DNA from: Sinomonas atrocyanea
GTDB lineage: Bacteria; Actinomycetota; Actinomycetes; Actinomycetales; Micrococcaceae
Direction: 5' to 3'
DNA length: 64,000 nt
Assembly: GCF_001577305.1 (NCBI RefSeq)
Contig: NZ_CP014518.1
Location: 3,038,001 to 3,102,000 of the forward strand
Position 1 is the first letter of the stretch, and every line of letters begins with the position of its first letter. The notes under the pieces are model-generated. The model did no database searches and was not told where the DNA came from. It saw only the letters and a list, made by a program, of their open reading frames with translations. Shown here in pieces: positions 15,961 to 26,851 of the stretch. Position numbers and translations under genes: made by a program.

Positions 15961-16578
15961 TCACAGGAGAAAAGCGCTGTCAGGCCCTGCGCTTGTCGTG
16001 GACCCCGGGAATGTCGCTGGTCTCCTTGGGGCCGACGTTGCCCTGCCGCTCCGCCCCGGGGCGGCCCGGCCCTCCGACACCTCGCTGGCGCCCTCGGACG
16101 ACTCGTCGTCAGTGCCCGCGAGGCCTGCGGACCCGCTGCCCGCGCCGTAGGCCGAGCCGCCCTCGTCGAAGACCGAGCCGGTGTCGCCCTTGATCGGGTC
16201 GAGGTTCTCGTCCGCGGTCATCACCCTCAGGCCCTGGGAGCCCACGGCCGGGCCCTGCGAGCCCGGGACACCGTAGTGCCGGTAGAGGCGGTCCTCCTCG
16301 CCGGGGTCGAGATGGCCCTCGGGGTCGATCCGCGGAGCGTCCTTGACCTGGTCCTTGGTGCACCGGACCACGAGATCGCTCCCGCGCATGGTCGCCTGCC
16401 GCAAGGGGACGAACGACTCCTTCAGGCCGAACAGGCCTGTCTTGACCGTGACCCACGCGGGGTCTTCGGTGTCGTCGTCGACGTAGAGCCCGCTGAGCCG
16501 TCCGATCTTCTCGCCGTCCTGCCCGATGACGTCCCCGCTGCCGCGCTTGAGCCCCTCGAGGTCTTCGCGTGTGATCAT
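15961..16578 (-). CDS. PRC-barrel paralogue without DUF2382, probable C-terminal frameshift
   Basis: The first 100 aa match the neighbour closely (GDVIGQDGEKIGRLSGLYVDDD, TKDQVKDAPRIDPEGHLDPGEEDRLYRHYG). As written it ends at 205 aa in a tail (SAPRRPATFPGSTTSAGPDS) with poor codon bias. One added base in the CCCCGGGG run near 16055-16062 would give a hydrophilic, GC3-rich end (QGNVGPKETSDIPGVHDKRRA minus one residue either side) stopping at 15980, 199 aa in all. I infer a -1 frameshift there, real or a base-calling error. Shine-Dalgarno AGGAGGA. Confidence 0.75.
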   Translation of the reverse strand: MITREDLEGLKRGSGDVIGQDGEKIGRLSGLYVDDDTEDPAWVTVKTGLFGLKESFVPLRQATMRGSDLVVRCTKDQVKDAPRIDPEGHLDPGEEDRLYRHYGVPGSQGPAVGSQGLRVMTADENLDPIKGDTGSVFDEGGSAYGAGSGSAGLAGTDDESSEGASEVSEGRAAPGRSGRATSAPRRPATFPGSTTSAGPDSAFLL

Positions 16579-16593
16579 GGCCGTTCCTCCTGA

Positions 16594-16634
16594 AGGTCAG
16601 TGGACTGTGTGCAGGGGTACTTACCCACTGACCT
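16594..16634. repeat. 10-bp inverted repeat in the PRC-barrel leader
   Basis: AGGTCAGTGG (16594-16603) and CCACTGACCT (16625-16634) form a perfect 10-bp stem with a 21-nt loop. It lies just upstream of the PRC-barrel paralogue and downstream of treZ. It could be a treZ terminator or an operator. Confidence 0.45.
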
Positions 16635-16649
16635 CCCCAGGGAACGGCT

Positions 16650-18479
16650 TCAGACCGAGAGGACGACGGCGGCGAGGCCCGGCAGGCGCACGGCGTCGCC
16701 GGAGGCGGTGCCCACCACGGCGCACCCGGGATCGGTGGCCACGGCCGCGGCGCCGGCGAAGCCCTCCGGCAGCGGCACGTCCACCGGGCCGGGCCCGAAC
16801 CCGACGCACACGATCGCGCCGGGCCGGCGCCACGAGATCCAGCGCGGTCCGCCGTCCTCGCCGGGGGCCCCTCCGCCGCCGGCGAGCACCTCGGTCTCGT
16901 CGAGCCGGCCGGACCACAGCCCGGGCAGCTCGGCGCGCACCTCGATGAGGCGCCGGTAGAGCGCAAGGAGGCGGGCGCCGTCGTGCGTCTGCGCCTCGGA
17001 CCAGTCCAGCACGGACCGCTCCCGGGTCGCGGGATCCTGCGGGTCCGGCACCTGGGCGGGGTCCCAGCCCATCCGCTCGAACTCGGAGAGCCGGCCCTTC
17101 GCGGTGGCCTCGGCGAGCTCCGGCTCGGGGTGGGAGGTGAAGAACTGCCACGGGGTGGTGGCCCCGTACTCCTGGCCCATGAAGAGCATGGGGGTGAACG
17201 GGGTGGTGAGTGCGAGCACGGCCTCGACCGCCTTCGCGTTCCATCCGAGGGCGGCGGTGGGCCTGTCCCCCACGGCGCGGTTGCCCACCTGGTCGTGGTT
17301 CTGGGTGCAGACCACGAGCTGGGAGGGATGCACGAGGTCGGGGTCGAGCGGCCTGCCGTGGTGCCGGCCGCGGAAGCTCGAGTAGCTGCCGTCGTGGTAG
17401 AAGCCGCCGAGGAGGACCTTGGCGAGGGCGTCCGGGTCGGCGAAGTCCTCGTAGTAGCCGTCCGCCTCGCCGGTGAGGGCCACGTGGAGGGCGTGGTGCA
17501 CGTCGTCGTCCCACTGGCCGCCGAGCCCGTAGCCACCGGCGCGGCGCGGGTTGACCAGGCGCGGGTCGTTGAGGTCCGACTCGGCCACGAGGACCTTGCG
17601 GCGCCCGGTCTCCCGGCCCACTGCCTCGGCGAGGTCCTCGAGCTCCTCGAGGAGGGTCAGCGCGCGGTGGTCCTGGAAGGCGTGCACGGCGTCGAGCCGG
17701 AGCCCGTCCACGCGGTAGTCCTCGAGCCACATCCGGGCGTTGCCGAGGATGAACGCACGGACCTCGTCCGAGCCGGGCCCGTCGAGGTTGACCGCGTCGC
17801 CCCACCCGGTGGCGGCGCCGGAGAGCATGTACGGGCCGAACTTGGGCAGGTAGTTCCCGCTGGGGCCCAGGTGGTTGTAGACCACGTCCTGGATCACGCC
17901 GATCCCCGCCGCATGCGCGGCGTCGACGAAGCGCTGGTAGGCCTCGGGGCCGCCGTACTGCTCCTGGACGGCGTACCAGAGCACGCCGTCGTAGCCCCAG
18001 TTGTAGGGGCCGTTGAACGCGTTGACCGGCAGGGGCTCCACGAACCCGACGCCCAGCTCGGCCAGGTAGGGCAGGCGGGCGGCCGCGGCGTCGAGCGTCC
18101 CCTCCGGGGTGAACGTGCCCAGGTGCAGCTCGTAGACCACGGAGCCGGCGAGCTGGCGTCCGGTCCAGCCGTCATCGCCCCACGCGTGCCGGGACGGGTC
18201 GAACCCGGCGGAGAGCTCGTGGACGCCCTCGGGCTGGCGGCGCGAGCGCGGGTCCGGGAAGGGCCCCTCGCCGTCGAGGACGTAGCCGTAGCGCTCCCCC
18301 GCGGCGAGCGCGGAGGCCACCGTCGAGGCCTCGGCGGACGACGGCGCCCACCACCCGCCGCCTGCATCCTCCAGGGGCAGCCGCTCGCCGCCCAGGACCA
18401 GCTCGACCCGGGACGGGATGGGCGCCCAGACCGAGCCGGGGGCCGACCGCTCTGCTGCGTCGCGGCGGTGCTCAGGCAT
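16650..18479 (-). CDS. treZ: Malto-oligosyltrehalose trehalohydrolase TreZ
   Basis: GH13 enzyme that releases trehalose from maltooligosyl-trehalose. 609 aa. An N-terminal CBM48-like beta-sandwich precedes the catalytic barrel with VVYELHLGTFTPEGT, IQDVVYNHLGPSGNY, the nucleophile region YRVDGLRLDAVHAF, the acid/base KVLVAESDLNDPR and CTQNHDQVGNRA. LFMGQEYGATTPWQFF is the TreZ hallmark. Its ATG overlaps the treY stop by 8 bases, so the two are translationally linked. The last gene of the glgX-treY-treZ operon. Confidence 0.96.
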   Translation of the reverse strand: MPEHRRDAAERSAPGSVWAPIPSRVELVLGGERLPLEDAGGGWWAPSSAEASTVASALAAGERYGYVLDGEGPFPDPRSRRQPEGVHELSAGFDPSRHAWGDDGWTGRQLAGSVVYELHLGTFTPEGTLDAAAARLPYLAELGVGFVEPLPVNAFNGPYNWGYDGVLWYAVQEQYGGPEAYQRFVDAAHAAGIGVIQDVVYNHLGPSGNYLPKFGPYMLSGAATGWGDAVNLDGPGSDEVRAFILGNARMWLEDYRVDGLRLDAVHAFQDHRALTLLEELEDLAEAVGRETGRRKVLVAESDLNDPRLVNPRRAGGYGLGGQWDDDVHHALHVALTGEADGYYEDFADPDALAKVLLGGFYHDGSYSSFRGRHHGRPLDPDLVHPSQLVVCTQNHDQVGNRAVGDRPTAALGWNAKAVEAVLALTTPFTPMLFMGQEYGATTPWQFFTSHPEPELAEATAKGRLSEFERMGWDPAQVPDPQDPATRERSVLDWSEAQTHDGARLLALYRRLIEVRAELPGLWSGRLDETEVLAGGGGAPGEDGGPRWISWRRPGAIVCVGFGPGPVDVPLPEGFAGAAAVATDPGCAVVGTASGDAVRLPGLAAVVLSV

Positions 18480-20877
18480 GGTGGTCCTCCTCCTCGGGGA
18501 CGAGCAGTGCCACCGGCAGCGTGCCGAGCACCTCGCCCACCAGTACGTCGCCGGGTCCGAAGGACCGGCCGGTGAACGCGTCCCGGGCCGCCCGGGCGAG
18601 CCGGACCGTGGTGGTGCCCCAGCCGCCGTCGCGCTCGAGGCCGGCCGGGAGACGGGTCGCGAGCGCCGTCACGCCCCGCTCTCCGCGCCGGAAGCCCACG
18701 AGGTGCTCCGCGGCGGGGCCCTCCGCCTCGACCGGGGCGTAGCCGGCGAAGAGCTCGGGCCGGTCGCGGCGCAGCCGCAGGGTGCGCGAGACGACGAGGA
18801 GCTTGGCCTCCTCGGCGAGCGGGCCGAGCACGGGCATGCCGGCGTCGAGCGCGGCGAGGGCCTCGGCGCGGGCGGCGAAGTCCACGGTGCGCCGGTTGTC
18901 CGGGTCGCACAGGGACCGGTCCCAGAACTCGGTGCCCTGGTAGACGTCCGGGACGCCGGGCATGGCGAGTTGGATCAGCTTGGCGGAGAGGGCGTTGGAG
19001 GCCCCGAACGGGGCGACGCGCTCGGCGTAGGCGGAGATGGCCGTGTGCGCCCCGCTGGCCGGGTCCACGGCGGCGTGCACGAGGCGGCGGACGGCGTCCT
19101 CGAAGGCCTCGTCCGGGTCGGTCCAGAGGGTGTGCACCCCGGCCTCGCGGGCGGCCTTCTCGGCGTACTGGACGAGGCGGTCCTCCTCGGCCGGCCAGGC
19201 GCCCAGGATGGCCTGCCACAGCAGGTTCGCGAGCGGCCCGTCCTCGAGCGGCGCGGCCTTGAGCAGCCGCGGGAGCACCTGCGCCCACTCGTCGGCGAGC
19301 TCGGCGAGCACGGTGATGCGGGCGCGGGTGTCCTCGCTGCGCTTGGTGTCGTGCGTGGTGAGCGTGGTCATGGAGTGCCCGAGGTGGCGCTCCCGCTCGG
19401 CGAGCTCGGCGTGGAATGCGGCGGGGGCCAGGGCGAAGGCCGTGGGGTCCCCGCCGACCTCGGTGAGGGTGCCGAGCCGGCTGTAGCGGTAGAAGGCGGT
19501 GTCCTCGACGGCCTTGGCCATGATCATGCCGGTGGTCTGCTGGAACCGGCGGCACAGCTCCTCGGACGGGTCCGCGAGCCGGGGCTCGAGGGCCCCGATC
19601 GTCGCGGCGAGTTCGGGGCGCTGCGCGGCGGCGGCGCGGCACGCCTCGGCGAGGACGGCGGCGTCGTGCTCCCCGCCCCCCTGCTGAGGGGTCACGTCCC
19701 CGTCCTGAGCGGTCATGTCCCTGAAGTAGGTGCGGTAGACCGGGAAGTGCGCGGCGATCTCGGCGAGGGCGTCGGCGAGGACGTCGAGGGGCTCCGACTC
19801 GGCTTCGCTCCCCCCGACGCCGCCTCCGGCCGCCGGCGCGGCCGCGAGTCGGGCCAGGCGGAGGATCTCGGCGTGCAGGAGTCCATCCGCCATCCAGCGC
19901 TTGGTCCCGTGGATCATCTCCGCATAGTCCGCGGCCTCCCCCCGCAGGCCGGTGTCGAGGGCCGTGAGCGGCTCCTCCCCCGCCGGGTCCACGAGGACGC
20001 GGTCCACGAGCCCGAGGGCGTCGTAGCCGGTGGTGCCCTCGCACGGGAAGTCCGCGGGCAGCGCCTCGCCCGGCTCGAGGATCTTCTCCACGAGCGTGTA
20101 GGCCCCGCCCGAGAGCTCGCGGAGCCGCTCGAGGTACTCGGCCGGGTCGCGGAGCCCGTCCGGGTGGTCGATCCGGAGCCCGTCCACGAGCCCGGCCTCC
20201 AGCCAGCGGCGCACCTCGGCGTGGCTCTCCTCGAACACCCACGGCACCTCGACGCGCACGCCGGCGAGGGTGTTCACGGCGAAGAAGCGGCGGTAGTTCA
20301 GGCGGTCGTCCGCCTCGCGCCACGGGACGAGCCGGTAGTGCTGGCGCTCGTGCACGGCCTCCGCCGAATCGCCGTCGGCGTAGGTGCCCGGAGCGAGCGG
20401 GTAGGAATGCTCGTAGTACCAGAGCCGCTCGCCCTCGACCTTGAGCAGGCCGAGGTCCTCGGCCGAGCCGAGGACGGGCAGGAGCACCTTCCCGTCCCCG
20501 GCGTCCCAGTCCACATCGAAGGCCTCGGCGTAGCGGGAGCCGCGGCCCTCGCGGAGCAGGTCCCACCACCAGGGGGTCTCCTCGGGGACCTCGACGCCGA
20601 GGTGGTTCGGCACGATGTCCACGAGGATCCCCATCCCCGCCCCGTGCGCTGCGGCCGCGACCCGCTCGAGCGCCTCGCGCCCGCCCCGCTCCCGGTCCAC
20701 CCGGGAGGGGTCCGAGACGTCGTAGCCGTGCTCGGAGGCGCCCACCGACTCCAGCAGCGGGGAGAGGTAGAGCCAGTTCACGCCGAGGGAGGCCAGGTAC
20801 GGCACGAGCCGCGCGGCGTCGTCCAGCGTGAACTCGGGGCGGATCTGGAGGCGGTAGGTCGAGGCGGGGATCTTCAC
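18472..20877 (-). CDS. treY: Malto-oligosyltrehalose synthase TreY
   Basis: GH13 intramolecular transglucosylase turning the reducing-end alpha-1,4 bond of maltodextrin into alpha-1,1. 801 aa. It starts IPASTYRLQIRPEFTLDDAARL, followed by YDVSDPSRVDRERGG, VDIVPNHLGVEVPEETPWWWD, LVDGLRIDHPDGLRDP and TGYDALGLVDRVLVDP. Further blocks are TLTTHDTKRSEDTRARI and MPGVPDVYQGTEFWD. GTG start at 20877 with AAGGAG five bases upstream. It sits between glgX and treZ. Confidence 0.96.
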   Translation of the reverse strand: MKIPASTYRLQIRPEFTLDDAARLVPYLASLGVNWLYLSPLLESVGASEHGYDVSDPSRVDRERGGREALERVAAAAHGAGMGILVDIVPNHLGVEVPEETPWWWDLLREGRGSRYAEAFDVDWDAGDGKVLLPVLGSAEDLGLLKVEGERLWYYEHSYPLAPGTYADGDSAEAVHERQHYRLVPWREADDRLNYRRFFAVNTLAGVRVEVPWVFEESHAEVRRWLEAGLVDGLRIDHPDGLRDPAEYLERLRELSGGAYTLVEKILEPGEALPADFPCEGTTGYDALGLVDRVLVDPAGEEPLTALDTGLRGEAADYAEMIHGTKRWMADGLLHAEILRLARLAAAPAAGGGVGGSEAESEPLDVLADALAEIAAHFPVYRTYFRDMTAQDGDVTPQQGGGEHDAAVLAEACRAAAAQRPELAATIGALEPRLADPSEELCRRFQQTTGMIMAKAVEDTAFYRYSRLGTLTEVGGDPTAFALAPAAFHAELAERERHLGHSMTTLTTHDTKRSEDTRARITVLAELADEWAQVLPRLLKAAPLEDGPLANLLWQAILGAWPAEEDRLVQYAEKAAREAGVHTLWTDPDEAFEDAVRRLVHAAVDPASGAHTAISAYAERVAPFGASNALSAKLIQLAMPGVPDVYQGTEFWDRSLCDPDNRRTVDFAARAEALAALDAGMPVLGPLAEEAKLLVVSRTLRLRRDRPELFAGYAPVEAEGPAAEHLVGFRRGERGVTALATRLPAGLERDGGWGTTTVRLARAARDAFTGRSFGPGDVLVGEVLGTLPVALLVPEEEDHHA

Positions 20878-20900
20878 GGGACTCCTTCGCGTGGCCGGGG

Positions 20901-23111
<2,211 letters not shown>

Positions 23112-23211
23112 GGTGCAAGCTCCTTGCTGTGCGGCCCTCTTGGGGCCGGGTGGGGGCATCCCCCGCGAGTCTAGGCGACCTTTATCCGGGGGCGGCGCGT
23201 GTGACACATCT

Positions 23212-23913
23212 TCAGGCGATGGCCTCGCGGAAGGCCTCCTCGGCGGCCCGGCGCCGCACGCGGTCCAGGACCCGGCGCAGGAGCCGGGAGACCTGCATCT
23301 GGCTGACCCCGATCACCGTGGCGATCTCGCTCTGGCTCATCTCGTCCACGAAGCGCAGCACGAGGAGGCGCTGCTCCTGGGCCGTGAGGCCCGCGAGCAG
23401 GCTCCGGAGCACCTCGCGCGTCTCGACCTGCTCGTAGCCCTCCTCGACCGTGGAGAGCACTGACCAGGCGTGGGCGGGCTGGCCGTCGTCCGGGTCCACC
23501 GGCTGGATGGGCACCGCGGAGAGGGCAGCATTGGCGGACTGGGCCTCGGCGACCCGCTCGGCGCTGGTGCCCGTCTCGCGGGCCAGTTCGGCGTCGGTGG
23601 GCTCGTGGCCGAGCTCCTGGGAGAGCCGGCGGCGGGCGGCGTTGACCTCGAGCCGCAGCTCCTGCACCTGGCGCGGGGGCCGTACCGCCCAGGAGGTGTC
23701 GCGGATGTGGTGCTTGATCACGCCGGTGATGGTGGGCACGGCGTAGGCGGCGAACCCGCTGCCGTGGCTCTCCTCGTAGCGGTTGGCAGCCATGACGAGC
23801 CCCATCCGGGCCACCTGCCGGAGGTCCTCGGGGTCGTGGCCCGGGTAGCGGTGGCGGGCGGCGACGGCGTCGGCGACCGCGAGGTGCTCGAGCGCGAGGT
23901 GGGCCGGGTTCAC
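23212..23913 (-). CDS. RNA polymerase sigma factor of the SigB/SigF/SigG type
   Basis: A 233-aa group 3 sigma factor. Region 2 has DPEDLRQVARMGLVMAANRYEESHGSGFAAYAVPTITGVIKHHIRD, compacted but typical of SigF/B. Region 3 has RRRLSQELGHEPTDAELARETG, and region 4 ends LTAQEQRLLVLRFVDEMSQSEIATVIGVSQMQVSRLLRRVLDRVR with its helix-turn-helix. GTG start overlaps the stop of the upstream small gene (GTGA). No anti-sigma gene is adjacent, unlike the usual rsbW/rsbV arrangement. Expression is probably under the MarR operators at 24168-24264. Confidence 0.9.
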   Translation of the reverse strand: MNPAHLALEHLAVADAVAARHRYPGHDPEDLRQVARMGLVMAANRYEESHGSGFAAYAVPTITGVIKHHIRDTSWAVRPPRQVQELRLEVNAARRRLSQELGHEPTDAELARETGTSAERVAEAQSANAALSAVPIQPVDPDDGQPAHAWSVLSTVEEGYEQVETREVLRSLLAGLTAQEQRLLVLRFVDEMSQSEIATVIGVSQMQVSRLLRRVLDRVRRRAAEEAFREAIA

Positions 23914-24134
23914 GAGGCCACCAGCCCGGCGTCGTGCGATCCGGGGAACGGCAGCGGAATGAGGCCGGCGTCGAGGCGGAAGCCGCAGCGGCAGCGCCAG
24001 TCCAGCGGTGCGCCCTCCCCCGAGGGGTCGGAGGTGCCGGCGGACGCGGCGAGCCGCATGGGCTCCTGGCAGTGGGTGGGTGCGCCGGACGGGGTGGCCG
24101 CCGGCTCGGCGGGAGCGAGGGGATCGAGCAGCAT
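23910..24134 (-). CDS. Small Cys-containing protein co-transcribed with the sigma factor
   Basis: 74 aa, unrecognised. Three cysteines (HCQEPM, then DWRCRCGFRLD) with an aromatic pattern that could be an incomplete zinc knuckle. It has a good AAGGAG Shine-Dalgarno, and its stop overlaps the GTG of the sigma gene by four bases, so the pair must be translated together. It could act as an anti-sigma or a co-factor for the sigma protein, but that rests only on position. Confidence 0.6.
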   Translation of the reverse strand: MLLDPLAPAEPAATPSGAPTHCQEPMRLAASAGTSDPSGEGAPLDWRCRCGFRLDAGLIPLPFPGSHDAGLVAS

Positions 24135-24167
24135 GCGCCTCTCCTTAAAGCTAGACCTTCGTGTTAG

Positions 24168-24182
24168 TAGCTAGCCTAGCTA
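24168..24182. promoter_or_regulatory. CTAG-rich 7-1-7 palindrome, operator candidate (sigma side)
   Basis: TAGCTAGCCTAGCTA is a perfect 7-1-7 inverted repeat. It lies just downstream of a TATATAAC-like -10 on the minus strand, so over the start of the sigma operon. It shares GCTAG-N-CTAGC with the palindrome at 24250, 82 bp away centre to centre. Confidence 0.6.
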
Positions 24183-24249
24183 GTTATATATGAGCAGAAG
24201 GGTGAAGTCGAGTCGCAGGGGGAAAGAGTTAATGACGCTATGATGGATT

Positions 24250-24264
24250 GCTAGATGATCTAGC
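24250..24264. promoter_or_regulatory. CTAG-rich 7-1-7 palindrome, operator candidate (marR side)
   Basis: GCTAGATGATCTAGC is a perfect 7-1-7 inverted repeat, 19 bp before the marR ATG. It follows TATGAT (24239-24244), a fair -10 box. Position and size suit MarR autoregulation. Confidence 0.6.
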
Positions 24265-24282
24265 TATCTCGGGAGGGTGGAG

Positions 24283-24789
24283 ATGCAGACGCGCCATGCA
24301 GCGGGCTATTGGTACCAGCAGGACACCGCGCAGAAGACGCGCGCGGTCCGCGTGCTCAACGCGCTGCGCGACTACAAGGCCGCCGAGTCGGCGATGCGCC
24401 GGCGCACCCGGGACTCGATGTCCATGGGCGAGACCGACCTCCTGGCGCTCCGCTACCTCCTCGAGGCGGACTCCCGCGGGCAGCAGCTCAGCCCCAAGGA
24501 TCTTGCCGTGCGCCTGGGCATCACCTCCGCGTCGATGACGAGCCTCATCGACCGGCTGGTCCGCAGCGGCCACGTCCGCCGCGAGCCCCATCCCACGGAC
24601 CGCCGGGCCCTCGTGCTCCGCCCCACCCCCGGCTCGGACGAGGAGGTCCGCAAGACCCTCGGGGCCATGCACGAGCGGATGATCGCCGCCGCCGGCGCCC
24701 TCAGCGAGGACGAGGCGGAGACGGTGATCGGCTTCCTCGAGGGCATCCGCGCGGCGGTGGACCAGATCGAGCCCGCCAAGCACGCCTGA
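24283..24789 (+). CDS. MarR-family transcriptional regulator
   Basis: A 168-aa winged-helix regulator. Recognition region: MGETDLLALRYLLEADSRGQ, LSPKDLAVRLGITSASMTSLIDRLVRSGHVRREPHPTDRRALVLRPT, then C-terminal dimer helices (EDEAETVIGFLEGIRAAVDQIE). ATG 24283 is preferred to GTG 24277, since GGGAGGG at 24271-24277 then becomes its Shine-Dalgarno. Divergent from the sigma operon, with two matched palindromes between them. Ligand unknown. Confidence 0.9.
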   Translation: MQTRHAAGYWYQQDTAQKTRAVRVLNALRDYKAAESAMRRRTRDSMSMGETDLLALRYLLEADSRGQQLSPKDLAVRLGITSASMTSLIDRLVRSGHVRREPHPTDRRALVLRPTPGSDEEVRKTLGAMHERMIAAAGALSEDEAETVIGFLEGIRAAVDQIEPAKHA

Positions 24790-24954
24790 CGCGGCGCGGG
24801 CGGGGCGGGCCGGCCGCATAATTATGACGAGTGATTGCTTCTCCGAAGGGACTCGAACAGAATCAGAAAGCGGCCTCGCGTTCGACTGATCCAGGCCGCG
24901 GGGGTCGAGCAGCGTGCCCGGACCGATGTATCCCGTGTCGAGGAGGACGCGTCC

Positions 24955-26601
24955 ATGCCGCACCGGTGGCCTCGGAAGGCCCAAGAGCTGCTCAGTGACT
25001 TCGTCGAGCGGGCCCAGGAGCTGCTGCGCGTCCAGGGCCATATGAACAACCTCATGGGCGCGATCGTGTCGATGACCGAGGACCTCAGCCTGCCGTCCGT
25101 GCTCGAGAGCGTGGCGGAGTCCGCGGCGGACATCGTGGGAGCACGCTCGGCGGCCATCGGCGTGATCGACGACAGGGGCGTGCTCAGCGACTTCATCACG
25201 GTGGGCCCGGACGAGGACGCCGCCCGCCTGATCGGGCACGGTGCCCTCAACGAGCCCGTGGGGGACGCCCAGCCCGACCGGCTCAGGGACCTGGGGCAGC
25301 ACCCGCTCGCCGACGGCACGCCCGAGGACGAGCCGCCACTGCACTTCCTCGGCGTCCCGATCCGGGTCCGGGACACTGCCTTCGGGAACCTCTACCTCAT
25401 TGAGAAGGCGGACGGGGAGGCCTTCACGGCCGAGGACGAGGAGCTGGCCTCCACCCTGGCCGCCGCCGCCGGCGTGGCGATCCAGAACGCCCGCCTCTAC
25501 GAGGAGAGCCGCCGGAGCCAGCACTGGCTCGAGGCCGGCATCGAGACCTCCGAATCCCTCATCATGGAGAATTCCCCCACCTCCACGGACGACCTCGCCC
25601 TCGTCGCCGAGCACGCCCTGGCGGCCTCCGACTGCCTCCTCGCCGTCATCGCCCACTCCGAGGACGGGGCGCTCAGGGTCAGGGCCGCCGTCGGCGCCGT
25701 GGCACTGACCTCCGGCGAGGGCCTCCGCCTCTCCGAGACCCTGCGTAACGCGGCCGAGGAGTCCCGTCCAGCCGTGCTGCGCGACCCCGAGGAGGTCTTC
25801 GGCCCGGGGGCCGCGGAAAAGCTCGGGCAGGTTCTGGCGATCCCGCTGGGCCACCGCCCCGCCGAGGACAACATGCTGCTGCTGCTGGCTCACCAGGCCG
25901 GCGGGAGGGCCTTCTCCCAGGCCGACCATGACTACGGGGCCGCCTTCGGCTCCCACGTGGGGCTGGCCCTCGAGCTCAACGTCGCCCACCGGCAGCGCGA
26001 AGAGGCCCTGCTCTCCGTAGACCGCGACCGGATCGCACAGGACCTGCACGATCTGGTCATCCAGCGTCTCTTCGCGGCCGGCCTGAGCGTGCAGAGCCTT
26101 CGCCACTTCACCACCGGGGCCGCCGCCGAGGCCCGCATCGACAGGCTGACCGAGGAGCTCGACGACAGCATCCGCGAGCTCCGCTCCACCATCTACTCGC
26201 TCCAGGCCCAGCACAGCGGCCGGGACGACCTGGGCCAGGCGCTGTTCAAGGCCGTCCACGAACCCCTGCGGGACAGCTCAATCACCCCGACGGTCAATGT
26301 CGAAGGGCGCATGAGCAGCCTCCCCTCCCCCATTGCCCGCCAGATCCTCGCGGTGGTGACCGAAGCGGTGAGCAACGCCGCGAAGCACTCCGGCGCAGAC
26401 CACGTGACCGTGGCCATCACGGTGGCCGAGGCCGGGGTGAGAGTGGTCGTCGAGGACGACGGGCAGGGATTCACCAGCCCGGACCGGACCAGCGGGCTGG
26501 CCAACATCCGGCGCAGGGCAGCTTCCCTGGGCGGGACCAGCAGCATCGAGAGCAGCCCGGGCCACGGGACGAAGGTCATCTGGTCCACCATCCCCGAGTA
26601 G
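24955..26601 (+). CDS. GAF-domain sensor histidine kinase (DevS/DosS-like)
   Basis: A 548-aa cytoplasmic kinase. Two GAF domains (about 35-180 and 190-340; second less conserved) precede a HisKA_3 segment DRDRIAQDLHDLVIQRLFAAGL with the phosphorylated His at residue 365. The HATPase ends it (TEAVSNAAKHSGADHV N-box, VVEDDGQGF, GLANIRRRAASLGG, SSPGHGTKV). It resembles NarL-type two-component kinases such as DevS, but no response regulator is nearby, so its partner is elsewhere. The ATG follows AGGAGG; an upstream start at 24835 lacks one. No haem or ligand site is provable. Confidence 0.85.
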   Translation: MPHRWPRKAQELLSDFVERAQELLRVQGHMNNLMGAIVSMTEDLSLPSVLESVAESAADIVGARSAAIGVIDDRGVLSDFITVGPDEDAARLIGHGALNEPVGDAQPDRLRDLGQHPLADGTPEDEPPLHFLGVPIRVRDTAFGNLYLIEKADGEAFTAEDEELASTLAAAAGVAIQNARLYEESRRSQHWLEAGIETSESLIMENSPTSTDDLALVAEHALAASDCLLAVIAHSEDGALRVRAAVGAVALTSGEGLRLSETLRNAAEESRPAVLRDPEEVFGPGAAEKLGQVLAIPLGHRPAEDNMLLLLAHQAGGRAFSQADHDYGAAFGSHVGLALELNVAHRQREEALLSVDRDRIAQDLHDLVIQRLFAAGLSVQSLRHFTTGAAAEARIDRLTEELDDSIRELRSTIYSLQAQHSGRDDLGQALFKAVHEPLRDSSITPTVNVEGRMSSLPSPIARQILAVVTEAVSNAAKHSGADHVTVAITVAEAGVRVVVEDDGQGFTSPDRTSGLANIRRRAASLGGTSSIESSPGHGTKVIWSTIPE

Positions 26602-26755
26602 CTCCCCCACCGTCCCTCACACCGGCCGTAAAGGCCCCGCAAAGAACAGGGCAGTACGCGTCAGGAAAGGGTCAAGGACCCCTCCAGGGCCCCGGGCCCG
26701 GCGGTTCACTGGTGCCGCAGGGCCGCAGGGTGCGGCCTGCGGAAGGGGCATTGTC

Positions 26756-26851
26756 ATGGCCGATCTGGCCGTCGTGGCGATCTTTCTGGTGCTCGCGGGC
26801 CTCATGGCCTGGTCCGTGTCCGCGCTCGCGAAGCTGGTGGACAGGACGTGA
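26756..26851 (+). CDS. 31-aa membrane peptide at the head of the kdp operon
   Basis: ATG 26756 to TGA 26851, with one hydrophobic helix (LAVVAIFLVLAGLMAWSVSA) and the end ALAKLVDRT. The GGAAGGGG run at 26741-26747 is a usable Shine-Dalgarno, and the stop overlaps the GTG of kdpF by four bases. Similar short membrane peptides are found before kdpF in some actinobacteria, but I cannot name a family. It may be a Kdp accessory peptide. Confidence 0.55.
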   Translation: MADLAVVAIFLVLAGLMAWSVSALAKLVDRT

